Of a DNA stretch of 9,999 nt, positions 1 through 5,956 are shown piece by piece. The stretch spans positions 1 to 9,999 of the forward strand of contig CALKMQ010000069.1 of assembly GCA_938092125.1 (NCBI GenBank). The letters run 5' to 3'. Positions within the stretch are counted from its first letter, which is position 1, and each line of letters starts with the position of its first letter. The notes under the pieces were generated by a model. It was given only the letters and a program-made list of their open reading frames with translations, was not told where the DNA came from and searched no databases. The position numbers and the translations under genes were made by a program. This DNA is from an uncultured bacterium (GTDB taxonomy: Bacteria; Fidelibacterota; Marinisomatia; Marinisomatales; UBA1611).

Positions 1-3
1 ATT

Positions 4-342
4 TTATCCGTCAATTTTACAACATCTAGGAAGCTTGTTGTAGGCTTCTTTAACTGCCATCGTTTCATTTGCTTGGTATCCCGCTATTGATATTTGTGTT
101 TCAATTTGAGCAAGAGAAACTTTTTGTGGATTAAAATAAACTTTGCCATTTTTATTTTCAAGGTCAACTTTTACTTTTAATATTCCTTCAGTCTTTGAAA
201 AAGCATCCACAATGTTTGATTCGCACATCCCACACATTATTGTTGGAAGCGAAATATTAGCTTCTTCAGCATTCGAAGAAACTGAACAATTTAGCAGACA
301 AAAACTGATGACAATTAATAAAATATTTAATTTAAACTTCAT
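4..342 (-). CDS. Exported heavy-metal-associated (HMA) domain protein
   Basis: This 112-residue protein has a hydrophobic N-terminal signal (residues 1-18) followed by a single HMA-like fold of the kind found in MerP and copper chaperones. The metal site is a CxxC at C37 and C40 within MCGMCESN, and the helix and strands after it match the family pattern (an AF helix, a VKVDLENK strand, an IAGY turn near residues 86-89). Cleavage could follow A25 (SNA) to give a soluble periplasmic protein. C19 could instead be a lipid anchor, but the preceding Asn makes a poor lipobox. The last residues carry an additional adjacent cysteine pair, C107-C108, outside the domain. ATG was chosen because GAGG lies 7 bases upstream. 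The gene follows a 2H phosphoesterase gene after 75 bp that contain a possible terminator, so it may be transcribed separately. The likely role is binding soft metal ions such as copper or mercury in the periplasm; the metal cannot be told from sequence. Confidence 0.85.
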   Translation of the reverse strand: MKFKLNILLIVISFCLLNCSVSSNAEEANISLPTIMCGMCESNIVDAFSKTEGILKVKVDLENKNGKVYFNPQKVSLAQIETQISIAGYQANETMAVKEAYNKLPRCCKIDG

Positions 343-349
343 TTTTTTT

Positions 350-353
350 CCTC
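350..353 (-). promoter_or_regulatory. Ribosome binding site of the HMA protein gene
   Basis: On the minus strand GAGG is followed by seven A residues and then the ATG at 342. The spacing of 7 fits a Shine-Dalgarno site and supports this start. It also suggests that translation of this gene is independent of the gene upstream. Confidence 0.7.
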
Positions 354-381
354 ACTTTTTTACAAACTATTTAATAACCAT

Positions 382-417
382 AAAAAAACCAATGATAATT
401 TTAGCAAAAAAATTGGT
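382..417 (-). terminator. Possible weak rho-independent terminator after the 2H phosphoesterase gene
   Basis: Directly after the TAG at 418-420 the minus strand reads ACCAAT, an 18-base A+T-rich loop, ATTGGT, then six T residues. The 6-bp stem has only two G-C pairs and the loop is long, so the hairpin would be weak. Its position right behind the stop codon and its T tract are the arguments for it. If it works it would separate the HMA gene from the peptidase-phosphoesterase operon or attenuate read-through into it. Confidence 0.4.
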
Positions 418-915
418 CTAAAATTGCCTTTGAAATACAGTTTCCCAATTTTTTACATTTTTACCAGTTTTAACTATTGATAAACCATTAAATACTACAT
501 GGTCAGGAATTATGATATTCTTTGTGGCAAAATATATTTCTTCTTTTGAAAAAATGCCATACGCAATGCTAATGTGCGGATCAAAACCATATTTTCTTAC
601 CCCACTGAATTTATTTTTACAGATGGTATTTAGTTGCTTTATGGCACCACTATTTTTAATAGAGACATATAATGATTTAGATAAAGAATCTCCACTTTTT
701 ATTTTTTTTACACCTGCTGAAAATTGATTATAGTTTTTAGCTAGCTCTGTAACAAAAGGTTTTAAAATTTCAATATCTGTATTTAAATGACCATATATTG
801 TACAATGAGGTTCAAAAATTGGCGCTTTCAAACGCTTAGAAATTGATTTAGTAATTTTTCTATAGTTTGAACGACTTTCTTTTTCTAGAAGAAGCCAAAT
901 CGAAAAACTACTCAT
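418..915 (-). CDS. 2H-family phosphoesterase, cyclic phosphodiesterase (CPDase)-like
   Basis: This 165-residue cytoplasmic protein has the two HxT/S motifs that define the 2H phosphoesterase superfamily: H37-C-T39 (PHCTIYG) and H114-I-S116 (FDPHISIAYG), spaced 77 residues apart. The N-terminal FSIWLLLE strand resembles the eukaryotic and bacterial CPDase-like group more than the bacterial 2'-5' RNA ligase (ThpR) group. Family members open cyclic phosphates such as 2',3'-cyclic nucleotides or ADP-ribose 1'',2''-cyclic phosphate; the actual substrate here is unknown. The ATG overlaps the TAA of the upstream aminopeptidase gene by one base (TAATG) and no Shine-Dalgarno sequence precedes it, which points to translational coupling. 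There is no signal peptide, so it works in a different compartment from the exported peptidase it is coupled to. Length and motifs look intact. Confidence 0.85.
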   Translation of the reverse strand: MSSFSIWLLLEKESRSNYRKITKSISKRLKAPIFEPHCTIYGHLNTDIEILKPFVTELAKNYNQFSAGVKKIKSGDSLSKSLYVSIKNSGAIKQLNTICKNKFSGVRKYGFDPHISIAYGIFSKEEIYFATKNIIIPDHVVFNGLSIVKTGKNVKNWETVFQRQF

Positions 916-3395
916 TAATCATTTAAAATATTTTTTATTGCTTTAAGTTTTTTATCTAAAATTTCTACTGCTTTTGAATCGGACCTTTTGGACGTACTTT
1001 TCTTTCTATTCTCAATTTTAGATTTTGCTCTTTTTGCATTGATAGAAAGTACGGGGTCTTTCTCTACCATAACATCGAGCAATGAATAATTTGATTCACT
1101 ACCATAATTTCCAACCTGCGCTATTACTGCCATTCTTACAAACCTATCATTATCATCAAAAAATGATAAAATAAAATCAAATGTACTAGGCCTCTTTTTC
1201 TGATATTTTGATAACTCATAAATTATCGTTGGTCTAGAAGGCCAACTGAAATTACCATATTTAGCTAAATCTTTTAATCGCATATAATTTGATGCTGTTT
1301 GGACTAGGCTTAGATAAGAAAGAGCTGACTTCCTAATTACATCATTATGTGATTCAGTATTGAGTAAATTATCAACATGTGGTTTTGCCTTAGCAGTATC
1401 AACAATAGCTAAGGTTCTAATTGCTTCAGAAATAGCATAATAACTAGTATCAGAAATAATTATATCTTCTAAAAATTTACTCACCTCTAAATTGTTTTTT
1501 TGATTTTTCATTATTCTAATAAATGATCTCTTCACTCTATTGTCTACTTCTTCTCTTTTAACCCACTCAATATCTTCTGAAACAATATTTGTTTTAAGTC
1601 TGCCCAATGCAGAATAAGCTTCTGATCTTACAGCCCAAAATAAATCCCTTTTAGCAGCTTCCATCAATGCGTATTCTACGACTTTTCGACCTTTTTTCTT
1701 GGAAAGCTCATGTGCAGCCCAAATTCGATCTAGAGCATTTGATGCGTTTTGTAGCTGATATTTGAGATCAGCAACTGATTTTTGCATTTTTAAATTTGAA
1801 GGAACTCTTTGCCCAGAGTTAAATATTACCATTTTAGGTCTTTTATCAGACTTTATTTTGTAAACAGAATCTAAATCATCCACCCAAATAACGTGTTCTT
1901 TTTTCTCTCCGTTATCAACAATAATTTTAATTGGCATTTTAAATAAACTTGTCGTTTTTAGATTCTGAGTTTGTTTAACATGGATTGAAAGTTCTTTTTT
2001 TCTTTGGTTATAATTCCATGAAACATCATAATCAGGAAACCCAGGTTCATAAAGCCATTGCTTAAAAAACCAATCAAGATTTTGCCCCGTGGTCATTTCA
2101 ATTGTCTTTTTTAAATCACTGGTTTCCACATTTTTTAATTTATTTTCTTTGGTATAATTCCGTATAGATCTCCAAAAACCTTCCTCCCCAAGTACATCAC
2201 GAAGCATGGTTAAAATCAAACTGCCTTTTGCATATACGTGGCTGCTGAAAAGTTCGAAAGGTTCATCGTAAACAAAGTCAACAGTCGGCCTTCTTTTATT
2301 TTTATCTGCACGTTTGAAGCTTCTTATTTCACCAAGTCTTATATAGTCACCCTCATCATTTCCTCTATCTTTTGTCAAATACAACCTGGAAAAGAATGTT
2401 GCAAAACCCTCATTGAGCCAAATATTTGCCCAATTTCGAGTGGTAATCATATCTCCAAACCACTGATGCGCTAGCTCATGCGCAACGAGACCATCACTAC
2501 TGTGATCAGGATGCGCCTTTGAATCAAACATTGTCCTATCAGAATTGTGAGTTAAAGTAATATTTTCCATCCCTCCCCACATAAATTCTGAAACAATTAT
2601 TTGATCATACTTTTCAAATGGATAAGAAACTCCTGTTAAATTATTAAAGTAATCAATCATGTCTGGAGTTTTACCAAACGAACGAAAAGCTTCATTTTTA
2701 TTTTCAGGATAAACCCAGTAAGCAACTGGTATATCCTTATGATAATCTTCAACTTTAACATAATCACCTACGACAAAAGAGATTAAATACCCTACCATTG
2801 GAAAATTTTCTCTCCAATGAAATGTATGCGTTCCATCTTTATTATCTTGAAGAGAAACTAGCTCTCCATTAGAAATAGCTTTGAGTTTATTATCAACAGT
2901 TAGAATACATTCAAAAGTGGCCCTTTCATTAGGATAATCATACATCGGCACCCAATGATGATTATCTGTTTCTTCTCCTTGAGTCCATGCTTGCATTTTT
3001 CGATTAGGATAAAGTGAATCAGGTTTGAAAAAATATAAACCGGTGCGAGGAGTTGCCGTGTAGTTTATTGTAACATCAAGAGTATCTGACCATGCATAAT
3101 TTTTTAATAAATCCATATGCAACTTTTCTTCACTTTGAAAAAAAGGAATATCTTTGTTTCCAATTCGAACTCTTCTGACAATCATATCTTCTGCATCAAG
3201 TTCAAGTTCTGACAAAGCAGATCCTAAGGGACTAAATGAATGAGTAACTTTTCCAGTCACTTTTTCAGATAAAATATCGATTTTTATGTCAATTAAACTA
3301 TGGAGAATATCAACAGATCGATCTGGAGTAGCATTATTTGCAAATAAAACGCCACTTAAGCAAAATACTAAAATCGTAAAAAATAGTTTCTTCAA
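915..3395 (-). CDS. Secreted M1-family zinc aminopeptidase with C-terminal HEAT-like repeats
   Basis: This 826-residue protein starts with a signal peptide (lysines at 2-3, hydrophobic to about residue 18, likely cleavage after A19). The M1 catalytic domain spans about residues 28-530. It shows the exopeptidase motif GGMEN (274-278), the zinc site HELAH (306-310) with the third ligand E329 in LNEGFA exactly 18 residues on, and Y388 in HVYAKG as the transition-state tyrosine. It should remove N-terminal residues from peptides in the periplasm or outside the cell. Residues about 540-785 are repeated helical pairs of HEAT type, common in M1 enzymes of the FCB group, and the last 40 residues are lysine/serine-rich. 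No T9SS sorting domain is visible. The start is TTG with AAGAAGG 8 bases upstream; the first internal ATG codons lie beyond the signal peptide. The stop overlaps the next gene by one base, so the two form an operon. Confidence 0.95.
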   Translation of the reverse strand: MKKLFFTILVFCLSGVLFANNATPDRSVDILHSLIDIKIDILSEKVTGKVTHSFSPLGSALSELELDAEDMIVRRVRIGNKDIPFFQSEEKLHMDLLKNYAWSDTLDVTINYTATPRTGLYFFKPDSLYPNRKMQAWTQGEETDNHHWVPMYDYPNERATFECILTVDNKLKAISNGELVSLQDNKDGTHTFHWRENFPMVGYLISFVVGDYVKVEDYHKDIPVAYWVYPENKNEAFRSFGKTPDMIDYFNNLTGVSYPFEKYDQIIVSEFMWGGMENITLTHNSDRTMFDSKAHPDHSSDGLVAHELAHQWFGDMITTRNWANIWLNEGFATFFSRLYLTKDRGNDEGDYIRLGEIRSFKRADKNKRRPTVDFVYDEPFELFSSHVYAKGSLILTMLRDVLGEEGFWRSIRNYTKENKLKNVETSDLKKTIEMTTGQNLDWFFKQWLYEPGFPDYDVSWNYNQRKKELSIHVKQTQNLKTTSLFKMPIKIIVDNGEKKEHVIWVDDLDSVYKIKSDKRPKMVIFNSGQRVPSNLKMQKSVADLKYQLQNASNALDRIWAAHELSKKKGRKVVEYALMEAAKRDLFWAVRSEAYSALGRLKTNIVSEDIEWVKREEVDNRVKRSFIRIMKNQKNNLEVSKFLEDIIISDTSYYAISEAIRTLAIVDTAKAKPHVDNLLNTESHNDVIRKSALSYLSLVQTASNYMRLKDLAKYGNFSWPSRPTIIYELSKYQKKRPSTFDFILSFFDDNDRFVRMAVIAQVGNYGSESNYSLLDVMVEKDPVLSINAKRAKSKIENRKKSTSKRSDSKAVEILDKKLKAIKNILND

Positions 3396-3403
3396 TATAT
3401 TAA

Positions 3404-3410
3404 CCTTCTT
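3404..3410 (-). promoter_or_regulatory. Shine-Dalgarno site fixing the TTG start of the M1 aminopeptidase
   Basis: AAGAAGG on the minus strand lies 8 bases before the TTG at 3393-3395. No ATG or GTG is nearby, and the TTG is followed at once by a typical signal peptide (Lys-Lys then a hydrophobic run), so this site decides the start. Confidence 0.7.
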
Positions 3411-3486
3411 GATTATAAATTAAAATAACTAAAAGCTTTTAAAAACAATAACAGCTTAAAAACAGGAAAAATATTGTTTAAATAAG

Positions 3487-3513
3487 AAAAAAAAGGAGCA
3501 GAGCTCCTTTTTT
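3487..3513 (-). terminator. Rho-independent terminator of rpoD
   Basis: The stem GGAGC / GCTCC (3495-3499 and 3503-3507) has a 3-base loop and is flanked by eight A on one side and six T on the other, so it can extend to 11 bp. On the minus strand it starts 3 bases after the rpoD TAA and ends in a run of eight T, the classical form. Its symmetry means it could also stop plus-strand transcription. It separates rpoD from the aminopeptidase gene, which must therefore have its own promoter within about 3396-3486. Confidence 0.85.
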
Positions 3514-3516
3514 AAT

Positions 3517-4500
3517 TTATCCTAAGTATCTTCTCAAACTTTTACTTCTTGATCGATGTCTCAATCTTTGAATTGCTTTTTCTTTAATTTGTCTAACTCT
3601 TTCACGAGTAAGATCAAATTCTTCACCAATTTCATTTAATGTCATTGCACTATCTCGATTGATACCAAAATACATTTCAAGAACAGATCTTTCTCTACCG
3701 GATAATGTCTCTAAAGCACCGGTTACCTCTTCAGACATCGATTCTCGCATGATATTAGCTTCTGGCTCTTCTGCTTGATCATCTTCGATTATATCAAGAA
3801 GACTACTGTTCTCACCATCTTGAAACGGAGAATGCAGCGAACTATGTCTTCTAGAATATTGCATGGCCATTAATACTTCGTCTCCACTCATTTCTAATTG
3901 ATTACCTATTTCGTCACCTTTTGGCTGTCTCTCAACTTCTGCTTCTAATTTTTCAGCAGCACGAGTTATTTTCGTAATAGTTCCTACACGGTTTAAAGGC
4001 AAACGAATTAACCTAGATTGTTCGGCTAGTGCTTGGAGTATTGATTGGCGAATCCACCAAACAGCATAAGAAATAAATTTAAAACCTCTTGTATGATCAA
4101 AACGCTTTGCTGCTTTTATTAATCCAAGGTTACCCTCATTTATTATATCAGCAAGAGATAGGCCATTACCTTGATATTTTTTTGCAACAGAAACAACGAA
4201 ACGAAGATTTGCTTCAACAAGTTCTTTCATAGCCGCTTCATCATTGTTTTGAATTCTGATCGCTAACTCAACTTCTCTTTCTGGAGGCAGAGGATTATAT
4301 TGACCTATTTCAGCAAGATACATGCTTATACTTCCGCTTGAGACCTTACTTGATTTTTTTGTCTTGGGTGCGGCCGCATCTGCTTTTTTATCCTCAGCGC
4401 CTTTTTTGCCTTTTGCTTCTTTCGATATAGCTTCGACTTCTTTTTCGATTTGTTTTACATCAACTTTTTCTTTTTTTTGCTTGGCTTTAGTTTTTGGCAA
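3517..4500 (-). CDS. rpoD: RNA polymerase principal (sigma-70 type) sigma factor RpoD/SigA
   Basis: This 327-residue protein carries the core promoter-recognition regions of a primary sigma factor. Region 1.2 is at about 55-90 and regions 2.1-2.4 at about 91-165, with NLRFVVSVAKKYQ, the DIINEGNLGLIKAA core-binding helix and GFKFISYAVWWIRQSI for the -10 element. Region 3 spans about 166-255, including the SSLLDIIEDD finger, and region 4 about 258-320, with the LTRERVRQIKEKAIQRLR helix-turn-helix that reads the -35 element. The body resembles the short Bacteroidota RpoD and lacks region 1.1. In its place is a lysine/alanine/glutamate-rich, probably disordered tail of about 54 residues. The start is TTG with AGGAG 8 bases upstream; the next ATG (M60) would cut into region 1.2. 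It lies 64 bp downstream of a secreted hydrolase gene on the same strand and is followed by a strong terminator. The complete regions and the lack of a stress-sigma signature favour the housekeeping factor over an alternative one. Confidence 0.95.
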   Translation of the reverse strand: MPKTKAKQKKEKVDVKQIEKEVEAISKEAKGKKGAEDKKADAAAPKTKKSSKVSSGSISMYLAEIGQYNPLPPEREVELAIRIQNNDEAAMKELVEANLRFVVSVAKKYQGNGLSLADIINEGNLGLIKAAKRFDHTRGFKFISYAVWWIRQSILQALAEQSRLIRLPLNRVGTITKITRAAEKLEAEVERQPKGDEIGNQLEMSGDEVLMAMQYSRRHSSLHSPFQDGENSSLLDIIEDDQAEEPEANIMRESMSEEVTGALETLSGRERSVLEMYFGINRDSAMTLNEIGEEFDLTRERVRQIKEKAIQRLRHRSRSKSLRRYLG

Positions 4501-4508
4501 GATGATAG

Positions 4509-4513
4509 CTCCT
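4509..4513 (-). promoter_or_regulatory. Shine-Dalgarno site fixing the TTG start of rpoD
   Basis: AGGAG on the minus strand is 8 bases before the TTG at 4498-4500. This is the strongest Shine-Dalgarno match in the window and it leaves no ATG alternative in range, so a TTG start for rpoD is well supported. Confidence 0.75.
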
Positions 4514-4526
4514 AATTTTTTGTGTA

Positions 4527-4555
4527 CATTTACAACAGTGCCGGCGATATTACAA
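4527..4555 (-). promoter_or_regulatory. Tentative rpoD promoter
   Basis: On the minus strand TTGTAA (4555-4550) is followed after 17 bases by TAAATG (4532-4527), a loose fit to a sigma-70 promoter. The overlapping TTTG, then 20 bases, then TAAATGTA also loosely fits the Bacteroidota TTTG / TAnnTTTG pattern. The leader would be about 20 bases and would include the AGGAG site. Both matches are partial, so read-through from the upstream gene remains equally possible. Confidence 0.22.
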
Positions 4556-4564
4556 AATAATTGT

Positions 4565-5758
4565 TTATTTTATAAACATTATCTTTGATGAACTTGCTGT
4601 CCCTTCTGAGATTAGTTGAACTATATATATTCCACTTGATATGTTAGATGCTGAACTGCTATTCGGACTCCAATAAATTTCACCTTTATTTTTATCTATT
4701 TTACTAATTTGCCTATCAAAGACTTTCTTACCATCAATAGTATAAATCGATATAAATGCGGGTTCTAGTGTATCAACGTCAAAGCGCAAAGATATTCGAC
4801 CATTAAATGGGTTAGGGTAAGGATTATATAGCTTTGGATTTCTTGGAATCACTAGATCAGAATTGTCATTTTCAAGAATGACAAAAGTAGGGTACCTAAC
4901 GAGCTCATTGGGATTAATGACCACCAATTCATTTGATGCAATGGGCTCCCATGTATAATCAGAAGCTGATGCTGGTGGGGTAGTCATTATAGAATAATAT
5001 CCCTCTGTTTCTAAAATTTTAAGTCCATTGACCCCACCATACACATAAAGGTTATCAGAGTCAGAAAAAACGAAGTTTATCATGTAAGGATTTATGCCAG
5101 CTTCAAGCATTAATTTTAAAGCTATATTTAATCCTTCAATCACATCTCCCTGAGCAGTAATCATTTTCATAATTAAAAGCATAATTAGTTCAGAATCCAC
5201 AACCGCACTCCACCCTTCTGATTTCCAATCTCCAGCTCCAAAAGTTTGAGGAGGATTTTGAATTAACCATTCATCATTAATTCCATATTCTGTTATAATA
5301 TCATACAATAAATCCTTTGATGCCCCACCATTGTGTACGAAAGAAAAAGTTTTTTCTCCTTCAAAAACCCATGGATGAGGGTTTGGAATATCACTAGCAC
5401 CAGATGTTGCTGCACGAAGATGAGCAATCGCTATTTTTGAATGAAAATCATTAAAAAGAGAAAGCATCTCATTCCAATAATTAAGAGAATCATAATTTGC
5501 TGGTAAGGCAGACCTGTAAACACTTATTTCATCAGCAGTTTGAGATAAAGGATATTGTAAAACTGACCAACCATTTGCATTATATTGACTCTGATTGTAA
5601 TAAACACCTAATTGCTCATTGATTAAAAATAATTCATCTTGGCTTTGGATATTTAGAGAACGATCCTGTTTTGATATAATAGCCCAAATTTTACATGCAT
5701 TTAGCTCAGAAAAATAAATGAAGACAAAAAATATTGATATAAAAATTTGTTTAGGCAT
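4565..5758 (-). CDS. Secreted class II glutamine amidotransferase-like Ntn hydrolase with T9SS sorting domain
   Basis: This 397-residue protein has a signal peptide (residues 1-21, ending LNA) directly followed by C22. The domain from C22 to about 290 shows the hallmarks of class II glutamine amidotransferases of the YafJ/GATase_4 group: AHLRAATSG (112-120, with the substrate-binding Arg at R115), NPHPW (126-130), FVHNG (140-144, oxyanion-hole Asn-Gly) and DSE (188-190). In these enzymes an N-terminal cysteine is the nucleophile, so here signal peptidase would be expected to expose it. A T9SS C-terminal sorting domain follows (about 308-397, with YPNPFN at 314-319 and GIYIVQL near 376-382), so the protein should cross the outer membrane and be anchored or released. 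It probably cleaves an amide bond, but the substrate is unknown and no synthetase or ammonia-accepting domain is attached. No clear Shine-Dalgarno sequence precedes the ATG. The gene is upstream of rpoD and divergent from a sodium symporter. Confidence 0.85.
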   Translation of the reverse strand: MPKQIFISIFFVFIYFSELNACKIWAIISKQDRSLNIQSQDELFLINEQLGVYYNQSQYNANGWSVLQYPLSQTADEISVYRSALPANYDSLNYWNEMLSLFNDFHSKIAIAHLRAATSGASDIPNPHPWVFEGEKTFSFVHNGGASKDLLYDIITEYGINDEWLIQNPPQTFGAGDWKSEGWSAVVDSELIMLLIMKMITAQGDVIEGLNIALKLMLEAGINPYMINFVFSDSDNLYVYGGVNGLKILETEGYYSIMTTPPASASDYTWEPIASNELVVINPNELVRYPTFVILENDNSDLVIPRNPKLYNPYPNPFNGRISLRFDVDTLEPAFISIYTIDGKKVFDRQISKIDKNKGEIYWSPNSSSASNISSGIYIVQLISEGTASSSKIMFIK

Positions 5759-5822
5759 AATTATTTTTAATTATATTGTAATGATAATTTAACATACATG
5801 CACCTAATCATTTTCTTAAAAG

Positions 5823-5853
5823 ACTATAATCATAATAATAAATATGAAATCAA
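5823..5853 (-). promoter_or_regulatory. Tentative promoter of the secreted Ntn hydrolase gene
   Basis: On the minus strand TTGATT (5853-5848) and TATAGT (5828-5823) are separated by 19 bases. The hexamers are reasonable but the spacer is long. A start about 7 bases further would give a leader of roughly 60 bases. In such A+T-rich DNA chance matches are common. Confidence 0.22.
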
Positions 5854-5861
5854 CCTTTAGT

Positions 5862-5883
5862 ATGAAATATCTTAATATTTCAT
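5862..5883. repeat. Perfect 9-bp inverted repeat in the divergent intergenic region
   Basis: ATGAAATAT, four bases (CTTA), then ATATTTCAT form a perfect dyad with 9-bp arms. The left half-site (TATGAAAT) is repeated in direct orientation at 5843-5850, 18 bases before its copy at 5861-5868. The layout between two divergent genes resembles an operator with an accessory half-site, but it could also be a small hairpin. All pairs but two are A-T, so chance is not excluded. Confidence 0.5.
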
Positions 5884-5956
5884 TATTAAAATAAAAATAG
5901 GTTACTTTGTAAGAATGTATAGTCAAAATAAATTATAAATTACCTGATTTTTGATA

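Noticed and set aside
3412..3417. TATAAT on the minus strand upstream of the M1 peptidase as a -10 box.
   Set aside because: A start about 7 bases downstream would fall on the Shine-Dalgarno site itself, and no -35 element is found 16-19 bases upstream.
3440..3464. TAAAAACA repeated at 3440-3447 and 3457-3464 (17-base period), as a regulatory repeat.
   Set aside because: Two short A-rich copies in an A+T-rich gap are easily due to chance, and no third copy or dyad supports a binding site.
4370..4377. GCGGCCGC, a NotI recognition site, in very A+T-rich DNA, raising the idea of a cloning junction.
   Set aside because: It falls in frame inside the rpoD N-terminal tail, coding part of Asp-Ala-Ala-Ala-Pro, and the reading frame is continuous on both sides. 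No vector sequence is visible.
4554..4571. Perfect 7-bp hairpin AAAATAA / TTATTTT over the stop codon of the secreted hydrolase gene, as a terminator.
   Set aside because: The stem is A-T only and no T tract follows on the minus strand, so it would not be a stable rho-independent terminator.
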